This document shows, piece after piece, positions 46,845 through 57,972 of a DNA stretch of 64,000 nt (position 1 is the first letter of the stretch; every line of letters starts with the position of its first letter). Below the pieces are notes generated by a model that had not been told where the DNA came from, did no database searches, and saw only the letters and a list, made by a program, of their open reading frames with translations. Made by a program: the position numbers and the translations under genes. The stretch is from Scortum barcoo. Taxonomy: Eukaryota > Chordata > Actinopteri > Centrarchiformes > Terapontidae. The DNA lies in assembly GCA_023238725.1 (NCBI GenBank), contig CM041546.1, positions 11,778,028 to 11,842,027 of the forward strand. Direction: 5' to 3'.

Positions 46845-47405
46845 GACTGTAAGAAAAGAATACATATATATAAAACAGTTGTTAGTTTCAGTCAGAGATG
46901 TGTTGATTCAACTCTGAGGTCCTTTTTGAGGTTTGTGCTGGATGAGCCTCTTCTTGTAAATATAGACTAATGTCTATGACTATATCATACTGGCCCTTTA
47001 ATAAAAATAAATCTTTGAACCTTTTGTAAAGTTTTTTTTCCTTATATTTCGTCAAGCTCACTTTGTCAAACACCCTCACGAAGAAGTTTACCTCAAGTAC
47101 ATTTTATAAATTCAACTTGTACGGTTAAATGAATAAAGTTCAAGTATATTTTCCAAGTATACTTTATGCAGAAAGCATACTAATATCAAGTACAAGCCAT
47201 AAAAGTCAACTAAAAGCATACTTTCTTGTTTTGACTTTAAAAGCTGTATACTAATATCACACTTAATAAATTCATTTCTTAAAGTAAGGATCTGTCATAT
47301 TACACACATAAATATCAACAGTCTCAGCAGAGACCACACAGAGGTGTGTTTCTCTCCTTACCGCTGTGTGTTTTCTACAGATGTGGGATAGAAGCAATGA
47401 CTTAC

Positions 47406-47560
47406 TGTCGCTCGATTAATCTAAACGTCGCGTAGAAGAGTAAAAAAAATCCTTCGTTGCTCGTTGTGAAAGTCTGAGGTAGAGTTGAGGTTTGCTCCTG
47501 ACAGTTCAGTTCACTGTGTGTTCAAAGGATGAAGTGAGATGAAATCTAAGAAGTTTGGAT
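47406..47560 (-). promoter_or_regulatory. Candidate non-coding exon 1 and promoter of SUN copy B
   Basis: A good donor (ACA|GTAAGT) lies at 47406/47405 on the minus strand, about 560 bp upstream of the coding exon 1 acceptor. Upstream there is TGACGCTATAGA near 47565-47576, a CRE half site next to a TATA-like word. Exon start unknown. Confidence 0.4.
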
Positions 47561-47628
47561 TCTCTATAGCGTCATCAGTGTTCTGATCGCATCATAATGA
47601 CCATGGAGCCAAACGCGCCCGCAGGCAC

Positions 47629-47785
47629 GCACACACACATACACACACACAGGCGCACACACACACATACACACACACAGGCACACACACATACACACAC
47701 ACAGGCGCACACACACACACACACACACACATACACACACACAGGCACACACACACACCTCACACACACAGACGCACACACAGGC
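47629..47785. repeat. CA array with higher-order CACACAGGCG unit
   Basis: CA repeats broken regularly by ACATACA and CAGGC(G/A)CA words, giving a higher-order period of about 28-36 bp. Cys/Val frames on the minus strand are artefacts. Confidence 0.9.
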
Positions 47786-48280
47786 CTCTCTGTGTTGAAC
47801 GTGGATTACGGCTCTGGGCTGTTTAGTTTGACCAGTCAGATCATTTGTTCAGGCAGATTCAAAGACATTTGCGCACAAATATGCGATAAAATGTCAGTCA
47901 ATCAACACACAATGAACACGATTATATAAACAGTGAATAATACATAAAACCAATATTAATATGGATATCACAGTCACCTGTAGGCTCTGCTGCTGTCGCC
48001 TGCCAGTGGAGTGCTGCTGCCACCATGTGTTGTAAAGCAGGTAGTGTGTGCAGAAATCTGGTCCAAGTCAAAGTCCTGCTGACAGAAACAGGAGGGTCAC
48101 ATAATGGATTAACACTCACTATGGAGACCACTGCTTCTTTTATTTCCTCAGAGCAGACCCAAATGGAAAAGCTGCTAACCTCCCTTTAAAGGTGCAGTGA
48201 ATGTTTAGCAACCTGGTTGCATCATAACTTTGCAGCCCTTTTGTTGCTTGCCTATCTGACTTATCGTCTTACATAAATAA
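47786..48280. other. Intergenic, nothing recognised
   Basis: No supported feature. Confidence 0.5.
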
Positions 48281-48530
48281 CAGGGGAGCAAGTTTTCTTT
48301 TCCACTCTCCCTTTTGTACTTTGTCCTCTTCTTCAGTGTAATTTTTTATCTTAAATTTGCCGCAAAATATCGCAATTACAAACCCAGATGTGCCTGAGGC
48401 CCTGTGGGATTGATGGTATTTTTGTAAGTAATGACCCATAAAAACAGGCTAAAGTTATGGCCCTCTGTCGCACTGACCTACAGAGGCTTTCACCCAGTTC
48501 CAGCAACGCTTGGAGCTTCATACACATTAA
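48280..48530 (+). repeat. Diverged non-coding duplicate, copy 1
   Basis: Pairs with 51864-52100: TTTTCTTTTCCACTCTC, then AAAGTTATGGCCCTCTGTC and CTGACCT are shared, with a TCCAGCA(A/G)(C/T)GCTTGG word near the end. No ORF in either. Confidence 0.65.
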
Positions 48531-51500
48531 AATATATAATTATATTTCCCATTATTCCAGTAAAATCACATCTAACTAACTGCCAGTTACCAACCACAGG
48601 TATATAACACAAAATGATGTACACAGTTAGAAATACACTTTTCCTCTGAAAGACCCTATAGTTCTGCTTGTATCATAAACTTCTACCCATCACAGATTTC
48701 ATTTTATTTAATCTATCTAATGTGAACTATATTCTCCTTGTTGTTGTAAGTCACAGTAGAAACATTAAAAAGTAAATCTTTATAAATAAAGCTGCAAGCA
48801 GTCCATGTAAAACAATTGCAGTGAGTTTCAGTCACAATTCAGTCACTCCTATAAGACACTGAGCAGCCTGACTTGCTTTGTGAGTCAGGAGCAGGCCAGT
48901 TATTGTAAGTAATGAATATATTCTTCATTCAGAATACAATTAAAAGTAATCGCCCCCCAATGGTTTGCAATCTGTTATCCTAAGATTATTGGTCCTGTGC
49001 TGCTATTTGCTCCCACAACTGTACACTAAAAACCCAAATACAGACAGTAAGTGTGTTTTGATGCTGTAAAAGTCTTGGTTAAATTGAATGAATCTGACTC
49101 ATGCTGAGGTAATTTATGTTTTCAAGCCACTGTCACAAAGCAATCTCTGCTTGTTACCCCTTGTGAGTTCTGAGCAATTTTAACCAAAGCCTGATTTTCA
49201 CCTCTAAATTTCTTTTCAGCTGAATATCAAACAAACAAAAAAAATCTTGTATGTCAGAGGAACAAAAAGCAAAGATCAGAGAAATGTCAGAAATAAGGAA
49301 TCTAAAACTGAACAGCAAAAATTGTTTTTCCTGTACCATGAATCATTTTGCACCTCCTCACATCTTGCAGGGCCCTGCAGGTTGGCACCCCGCAGGTTGG
49401 GAAGCATTGTGTTAGATCACTGTTTGTCCAATGCTTAAACATGACCAAATAGTCCGATTTAAATACGGCTAAATAAGCAACTAAAGACATTTCCTTTGAC
49501 CTGACCTGCAAATGAGTGAAAGTGAGAAAAACTTCCTCCTCACTAGAAATCTATAAAGTAGTTTGGGTAAAATTAAACAAGCTCACCTGTCAGCATAACT
49601 CTGTGGGCTGAGGTGGCCTCCGGTACTCTGCTGGTTGATTAGAGCAGGATGCCATGCCTCGGGAGGTACATGGTTATTCTCTTGTCGTTCAGTCACAGTG
49701 TTTTGCACAAACATCTTTGAGGGGAAAGTGCCTCTAGCACATCCATCAGTCTGCGCTGGCCCACTGGGGAAGGACCTGTCAGCATCCAGACATCTCCACA
49801 CAACAAAGATCTACCACATCCAAATTCAGCACAGTGCCCTGTGAGCTGCTGCGGGGGGGCGAGCCTTGATGAACTGAGGGATGCTGGATGTAAAACTGCA
49901 TGTGTGGAGGTGTACTTGAGACACACACAGAGAAGCCTTGCTGATATTTTGCTATCCTTGTACTGGCTTGCAGAGACTAGAGGGCCGCGCTCGCAGGGGA
50001 AATGCTGATTCAGTGGAAGGTCTTTCCAAATGTCTCATTCATTTTTCAGCACTGGCACGCTGCTGCTGCCAGCAACATGAATAAAGTATATCTAGAGACT
50101 CTGCTCAAGCTCAATTGCAAACAGATATGAATGTTTTATGGGTGAAGTTAAACTATGAGCTTTAACTGTGGGGCATTGGACCCACGCACCACTTCCCTTA
50201 TGAACACATCACCTACAGTTGCAGACAGAGAGCAGGCTAGAGCAGCATCCTAGACCCGGCGACATCAAAGATTTTGCACCAGCTGTACTCATGCTTACAG
50301 TCTAAACACACCTGGGTGCTACACCAAGCTCTTCTGTCAAACAAGAGAAGCTGCTTAATGTTGTGCTAAGCCGTCTGCGATCCTCTTGAAACTGTCCTGT
50401 TGCTAGCAAAAGCTTTAGAAAAAGCATTTCACACATGCACACAGGGATGTCATTTAAAAGCACATTATGAAAGGGTGTTGGTGGAGTTTTCTGCTCTAGT
50501 GACTCCGGGTAATATGCAAGCCAAACATGTAAGCCTCTGCCTGAAGCACAACTTATTGATCTGTGTCAGCAGGTCATTGACTGGTGCTGGATACGTGTCA
50601 GTGTCTGTAATGGGGATGGATAGCTCTCGCGCGTGTGTGTGTGTGTAGGCAGATCCTGCATGTTTTCAACTTTTTAGCTGTGTTGCTAGTATGCATTAAA
50701 AAGAGTCAGCTGACATCTATATTTGCAGTATTTACAGCACATGCAAACAGTGTATTTCACAACAAAAACAGACATCAGTAAGATAACTGAGCCAGCATGG
50801 TCTTTTTCGGTTTAGTCTTACATCACAGTTAAACTAACTGGTATGTCTGATAAATTACAGGGTGTTTCATGCCTCAATGGTGTGTCAGTGGACAGAGCCC
50901 TTCTTTTTTTCCTACCTGGTCTGTGTTTAAAACACTAACCCAAGCTTGCTTCTTTACACATGCTGTGCAAAGGATGTGGACAATATTTATTTCTAAAGAA
51001 TAACAGAGATCAAATTGCTTCATCAAATTAAAGCTCTCACAGCTTTAAAGTGGATTTGGTGCATCCCAGAAGCAGCTGGCAGTAGGCTTTCTCTTCCCAA
51101 TGAAAGCTTATAATTATAGACAACAAAAAAACCCCAAGGTTGTGAGAACCTTTTGCAGATGTATAATGACTTATACAAGATGGCAAGCTTGTCAGGGGAG
51201 AATGCAAATAGGCTGTTTGTATGACTTATTCAATCATTCACTGTGCTGAATCGTGCTTCCTGAATATATTCTGCATGACCTGACCTAGAAGCGCAGCTGT
51301 ATTGCTATTCGCATCTCATCAAGTCGAGGCAGAGTGTTTTCTGTCTGTGCAGGTAGAAGGTTGAGTCACAAAAAAATGAGACACAGCTCCTCGCTGACTT
51401 CATTATGTGCAACAGGAGTTTGGCAGTGATGCCGACACAAACCAATTTGCATGTGTAACGCTGGGAAAAAAAAAAGTCGACTGACACCATATCCTGCGCA

Positions 51501-51863
51501 TCATACACGAGCCACCTTGAGTATTTCACAGAATTACACCCGGGAATGCATTGCCAATCAGAGACAGAATTTACCATCCCTGCGAATGAGTGGTCAATAA
51601 AATGGTATCAACTGAAGAAAATGAACTCACTGAGTCAGGCAGCGAGCTTTGCCTGGCACTGGCAGCAGTCTGAGCACTCCCAAGTGCTTCTTGTATTCTG
51701 GCAATAAATTGTGATAAAAAAAAGGTTATGCCCACAGTCAAGACATATAAACACTCCCCTGATGGAACAGGTAATAGTGAGCAATACTGTTGACATGTTA
51801 TTTATAGCGTCTTGTGACTGAGAGTGTCCCATTTGCCATAAACAGTCTTCCTCATGGAAGAAA
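48531..51863. other. Intergenic, nothing recognised
   Basis: Only short frames. No repeats or exons recognised with support. Confidence 0.5.
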
Positions 51864-52100
51864 AGAGGAGCCAATTTTCTTTTCCACTCTCTTTTCTCTA
51901 CTTTTTCGGTCAGATTTTTATCCTCAATATATAGCTATTTATGACAAGCCCTTAGCTGTGTCTGTGGTCTTATTGGATTTATGGTATGTTTGCGAGTAGC
52001 GGCTCATAAAAGCAGGCCAAAGTTATGGCCCTCTGTCATACTGACCTGTTGGAGCTTCCCACCAGCTCCAGCAGTGCTTGGTATCTTTTGTGTTTCATAG
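51864..52100 (+). repeat. Diverged non-coding duplicate, copy 2
   Basis: Second member of the pair starting at 48280, in the same orientation, about 3.6 kb away. Confidence 0.65.
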
Positions 52101-53430
52101 AAATTGAAACATTGTCAAGGTTTCCCAGTTAATTCCGATATGAAAATTCCTTGCACTGTCAAGACTGAATCATCTAAGGACCTGATCAGACTTTGGGAAC
52201 ACGAAGCAGCTTTAAGTAGTACTGACTAAGATGCTCAGCCAAAAATAGAAAAAATATGGCACAAATGTTGGGTACAGGAGGCACTTTTCTTATCCTGTGT
52301 TTTTGCAAGCAGTGGAGTATTGCTAAACTTTTACAAAACTGTCATTTTAAAAAAGGAAGGAGATTGGGATCTTCAGGTGGATTTCTTGTTAGTTGTAAGT
52401 ATTGTTTGGTTTGAATGTGTTTTTTCAAGTGAAAAGGGGGGAAAAAAAACAGCCCTCGTTTGTTTTTCTTGTTTATCTTGTTTTACATTTAACACATACA
52501 GGGGAAGATTGACATGCTGTATTTTTCACAAGTTGTTGTGCTACCACTTGATAAAGGCTTTAACAAGGTCAGAAGGCATGTTTTAATGATGTTTAGTCTC
52601 AGTATTTTCTGTCTGTTTCCACTCATGAAACAATCATACTGTGTTTGTGTGTCGGAATTCCTGTTTTCTGCATGAAGAGCAGCAGGTTCCCCGAGACTCA
52701 AAGTGTGCTGTTCCTTCATTGGCTAAAACAGGATAAACTAAGCCTTTTTTTTGCACCGGCATGCAAATACTTACCACTGTGTATTCATGCAAAACAGTGG
52801 ATGGCATGGGTCTTTAATTTTACCTGGATATAAGTATGATTTGCTGAATGATTTGTCTTAAATGACGATTAACTACAGAGTAAGGTTCATCTTAGTCTTT
52901 AACAACACTAAATCTAGATTTTCTTTCTTTTTTTTTCTTATCTAAAATAATGAAAGTAATAGATCAGTGCCAAATTCCTGTACTGTAAATATGGAGCAGC
53001 GACTTCCTGGAGAGTTATAGGTTGCAGTTTAAAAGGTTCTTTCTTTGCTTAAAACACAAGCTGTAAGGTTAACCCTGTAGAGATTCATAATGTGTGTTTA
53101 AAATACTATCTGACCATTTGCTGTTTGACCTTTAAATTCTGATTTGGTCATTGGTATGATTTGTCTTGGATTACTGCACGTTACTCGTTACACAACATCA
53201 TTCTCATTTTTCATAGCTTTTTTGTTGCAGGTTTTAATGAACCAAACAATGCATGAATTAATATATTTGTTGCTGAATCCAAATTTGCCTAGCCTATATT
53301 ATCACCAGCACTGTTAGGGGGAACTGAGAACCTGTGAACTCAAGATTTTCACTGCCATCGACTGTAATTTGTTGTGCACATGACGAGGAAAAGGTTGAAA
53401 ATCTCGCAAGACTAGATCGACGCTGATGCA
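52101..53430. other. Intergenic upstream of plus-strand promoter
   Basis: AT-rich, no exon recognised. An A10-G12 homopolymer pair lies just beyond, at 53477-53498. Confidence 0.5.
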
Positions 53431-53519
53431 CGATGCAGCAAAGATTTGTGTGAATCTGTAACATTTATGGGGTTTAAAAAAAAAAGGGGGGGGGGGGAAG
53501 AGATCATGCATAGTTATTT

Positions 53520-54057
53520 CTTCCGGGTTGAGGTGGTGAGGGGAGGGATGAGCAGAGTGATGCTGCCTCTGCTCACATCAGCAAGCAAGCAGCCGAGCTC
53601 CTCTCTCTCTCTGTGTGTGTGTCTGACTGGGGGAGAGAGAGAGAGGGAGAGAGAGCACCGCATAGCGTTACTGCTGCCGTCTCAGCTGCAGCCACATTTG
53701 CTCCTCTTATTTTGTAAAATGGATGTCTCCTCTGCTGCCAGCCTTTGACACTGGACGCTGCGCTCAACCCTTCATCCCGAGCTTGGGCTTTTTTCTTTTT
53801 GGTTTTGTTTTGTTTCTCACTTAAGGCAGCTGGTTTGTCTCGACGACACAGAAGAGGACCAACACTACTGCTCTCTCTTTCTCCCCCCCCTCCTCCTCCA
53901 CCTCCTCCCTCCCTCCTTCAACACCATCCACCACCACATCGTTAGCCCGCTAAGCTAACTCGCCGCGGTACTTCGCACCAAGTCGGCGTCAGTTTTCAGC
54001 CTCGTAGCCGACCTGCGGTGCCTCGGCGGCGGATTGAGGAGCCCCCCTTCACCCGAG
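53520..54057 (+). promoter_or_regulatory. Promoter and non-coding first exon of a plus-strand gene
   Basis: GA/CT-rich DNA, then a CpG-dense segment (about 53930-54200). It ends in a strong donor CCGAG|GTAAGC with GT at 54058-54059. No long frame starts here, so the exon is likely 5' UTR, with transcription starting around 53600-53700. A short uORF sits at 53719-53748. The coding exons lie beyond the window. Position head-to-head with ino80c suggests galnt1 by known vertebrate gene order (inference). Confidence 0.6.
53719..53748 (+). CDS. Candidate upstream ORF (9 aa)
   Basis: ATG GAT ... TGA encoding MDVSSAASL, within the putative 5' UTR. uORFs of this size often lower translation of the main frame; function here is not shown. 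Confidence 0.3.
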   Translation: MDVSSAASL

Positions 54058-54766
54058 GTAAGCGAACGGCTAACGTGGACGGACGGCTCGGTAGTTTCTG
54101 TCGGGGTTATTTCGTGCCTTTTCTCGGCCACACTGTCAGCGGCGGGTCTGGGAAGCACTCATGTTATTCTCGGTGGCCGCAGACGGCTTCATGTTGACAG
54201 AAGCAGCCGGGTGGAGGAGGGGGGGATGCGACTCACCGTTAAACGCACAATTTATCACTTTACTTCCTCTTATCAGACGAAAAACTTAGCTATAAATACT
54301 GTCAAACGAAAGAGTGTTTTTTTTCCTGTAATAGTGACGCTCATACATACTTTCTTTGAAACTGTCTGTCTGTCAGGTTTACACACATTATCGCCTCACA
54401 CTTGCCGCATTTGACTGCAGCCAGTTTTCTTAACGGGGTATTCGTATGAGGCAGCTACCGGGCAGCCCGCCTGCCTCAGACAACCCGGGATGAGCCCCAG
54501 GCGGAGGGGAGAAATGGTTCTCAAAGTTGAGCTTAGTGGTTAGTGATATGTGGGCTCTTCCTGGTGGACGTTTCCTCTTTCTTCTCTGACTGTTGCATCA
54601 CAGCCCGTAAAGACGCAGCTTCACCCCTGGCTGACCGCCGCTGTGTGTCTCCTGTATCCTGGTGGAGGTCAGATGGTTAAGCCTGGTTGGCTTGATGCAC
54701 ACAGGAGGGAAATAACCTGATCTCGCAAAAGATCTCCCTCTTTTTGCCTCCCTCCCTGTGCTGCAG

Positions 54767-54812
54767 ATTTTCATGGCCCTCCTCCTCTTCCTCCTGCAGC
54801 TCTGTTGGGCAG
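54767..54812 (+). CDS. Hypothetical 46-nt exon with signal-peptide-like start
   Basis: A strong pyrimidine tract and CAG acceptor end at 54766. The segment then holds ATG at 54773 and encodes MALLLFLLQLCWA, up to a weak donor G|GTTAAT. It could be an alternative hydrophobic start of the plus-strand gene. It may equally be chance in CT-rich DNA. Confidence 0.15.
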
Positions 54813-57800
54813 GTTAATCACATTTCGTGTAATTCAATCACTAAGAGACCTTTTATAGGGTTTGGTTGAAGCATGTGGAGCCTGAGCTGTGAGTGTGTGT
54901 GTGTCAGTGAAGCAGAGAGAGAGAGACTGGTTCAGTGAGTGATAGACTGCGCGAGAGTGAGCACACATTAACATTGCTGTAATTATCTCAAGAGATAAGA
55001 AAATGGATTCACCATCAATTCGAAGAATCAGCCGTTGCGGAGCAGGGCAGATGAAGATGTGGCATTGACAGGGAACCAATGAAATTAATCCGTCATGTTC
55101 CTCAGAAAAGACAAGCATGTATTATTTATCCTGTGTGTGTGTGGTGTTGCCTCTCTGTGTGCGGTAGGTGAATGTGCTGTGTAGCTGGAGGGAAGCTGCT
55201 GTGCCCTTGTGCTACCTGTAGCTTTGGTCCCACGGTGCCTGAACACGAGCTGATGGCTTTGATCATGTTGTGAGCCTCTGTGTGGTACAGCGGGACCACA
55301 TGAAGCAAGCGCAGACGCAAACATGTAGGTCAATATTAGAAAATATAGCTGCCCTGAAATCCATACAGTGCATCTAACTTGCAAGTTCCCAGCATATGCG
55401 TGTTTTTTTCCTGGCTTGGATTGTATGTGTGTCATGTTCAGGATCCTGCCTCAGAGCTGCATATCTGAACACGGTCCTGTGTTGAGGCACGACTGTCCTG
55501 CATTGAAAGGAAATGAATCATGTTCCTCATTTCAAGGCCGTGGAGTCGACATGATGTGTTTCCTGCCCTGTGAGTGTTGACTGTGTGCTCAGACGTCGGC
55601 AGATGTGCCTGCTTTTTGTGCATGTGTCCCACTGCTCCCAGATTTCTGAGGGCTGATGCTGGATTTTTGCAAAGTGAATGACATCAATGAGGGCTCTCAA
55701 CGTGCATAAAAATGAAATGTGTTGTAGGTACGTCACCATGGTCTTAGCTCATATAGAGGATATGTGGAAGTAATAGGTTGGGTGTGTTTCCACTGTGTAA
55801 TGGTAATACAGGTGGTTATAATAATCATAATGGCGTACTTTGGAATGTAATTAGTTTAATCTTTATAAAACTCCCAAATAGAAAGAATGTGAACAAATGA
55901 GAGCAAGATGTTTAACCTTCTTCCTTATTTTTAATCACAGACTTTTGTGTTTTCCTTGATTTTTGCCACTCAGTTAATGAAATTTAAAGTGAAAGATGAA
56001 AATATCTAATGCATTCTGCTTGTGTGTATTGGTATTTTTTAGCGTATGTGTTTGTCTTAAGAGTGGTGGCTGTGGTGCATTTATTGCTCCGAGCTGGTCT
56101 GGAACAATAGCTCTATTCTGGCCCATGTCTCCGGAGGGAGGCAGCAGCATTCGGCGTTCCCGGCACTCTGTGTGCCAGCAAGGCTTGGTTTGGGATTGGG
56201 TTTCCACAGCCACCTGGAGCTCAGAGCACAGGAATGCCATTGTTCCTCCTTCCAGACTATGGCCGGATCAGACGCACACGCAAACGCACACATACACACA
56301 AACAGACGCATGCATGTACACACATTTAGCACACAGCATGCAAGAGGAGCTCATACTAGCCTGCCTGTCCCCCAAAACTTAGGTCAACCTGCTTTGCTGT
56401 GTTGTGGTTGCTTACATAAATAGACAGGGAAACATCTGGCTTCTGCCTGCCCAGTCATTCAGACCTGACATTAGCAGCTGAGCAATATACACGATGGCTC
56501 AATGGCTGTTTAGTTTTTTTTTTTTTTTGTCGTCGCAAAGCTAAAAAATAGCTGTGAATTAATCTAAAGCCACTTCTTGTTCTGCTGTTTAACTGAACGT
56601 ATTATGTGAAACCTGCATAAGACTTAAGCAAGGCATATAAAATGAAAGGAAATGGTTTAAAATGCAACTAGTGCTGAAACAGTCCCTCAAGTTAATTAAT
56701 CAGTAAATCGACGTAAAACTAATCAACAGCAAAGATGAGAGGCAGTTAATCATTTTAGTCATTTATTAAGCAAAAATGGCAACCTCTCGTATCAGTTTCT
56801 ATAATGTGATGAACTTTCAGCCTTACAAGATATCACCTTGGGTTCAGGGAAATTATAATGAGCAATTATCACAATTGTCAGTCATTTCCTAGAGCTAACA
56901 ATGAATCAATTCATCAAAGAAAAAGAAAAAACTGACAGATTCATTGATCATGAAAATTATATTAGATACCTGCTGACCAAAATGCAACCAAACTAAAAGA
57001 AACTGTGACCTTGCAATTAACTTTGAAATAACATAATATGGATACGCATCATCATGGAGAGACTGGAGCGAGCGGAGCGACACCTCCTGTGTTTCCTGTC
57101 CCAGCCGGTGAAATGTCAGTTTGACTTTGTTTACTTCGGAGTTGTCTTTTTAATCAAATCCCTCTCCCACAAGAAAGCATTGCACAAACATCAGCTGTCA
57201 GTAAGACATCTGATTACCGACTACTTTCTAGCCAGCTGCTTGTCTAAGGTGGAGTTTGTTTTTAATAATGTTGTCTGATCACAGTGCATGTCGAACAGAC
57301 TTATCTCCACACTTTGCAACACTTGGTTTTGGCAGTGTGGCAGTGCGGCAGTGAACAGATTTGATCTTTCTTTTTTATTTGTAGCTTGATATCATTTAAC
57401 AGTATTTTGGGGGAAATTTTTGCTCTTTTTGTTAGAGAGGAGATAGCTGAGAGTGAGTTGCGAGAATTTGAGGAGAGACAGATGGGGGTGACATGCAAGA
57501 AAGGTCTTTGGTCGGACTCAAATCAGGAATACCGTGATTACTTTTATTTGTAGGCCTCACTTATCTTTGTTTTTATTCAAAAGGGTGCTTGGATGTGCTT
57601 CCTGTTTATCATGTCTTTAGTTTTACTATATTGATTGTTGTACTTCAAACTGGCAACCCGTATTTAATGTAGTCTTCACAGAAATCCGCTCCGGATGTTG
57701 ATAGCTAGTTTGGCTAGATCAGATTGCAGAGTCTTAAATGGTTGATCTTCAGACAAAGTGAGAGAAACAGAAAACAGAGAGGGATGAGAAGGAGAGCGAG

Positions 57801-57875
57801 AGATAGCTATCAGCAGTATTTAGTAGTGTTTTTTTTCTCTGTCCTCTAGGGTTTGTGGGCAGGCAGTTTCTCTCG

Positions 57876-57878
<3 letters not shown>

Positions 57879-57968
<90 letters not shown>
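57879..57968 (+). repeat. (TG)45 microsatellite
   Basis: 90 bp of uninterrupted TG, the longest pure microsatellite in the window. Confidence 0.98.

Positions 57969-57972
<4 letters not shown>

Larger units (their letters stand above)
43929..46901. repeat. Segmental duplication unit B (SUN gene unit)
   Basis: Partner of unit A, about 7.9 kb away and in the same orientation. It carries the full SUN gene and the fuller dispersed-repeat copy at 44266-44465. It ends after GTTAGTTTCAGTCAGAGATG. Confidence 0.8.

Noticed and set aside
47564..47929. Cys/Val or His/Thr frames on both strands
   Set aside because: Encoded by the CA array.
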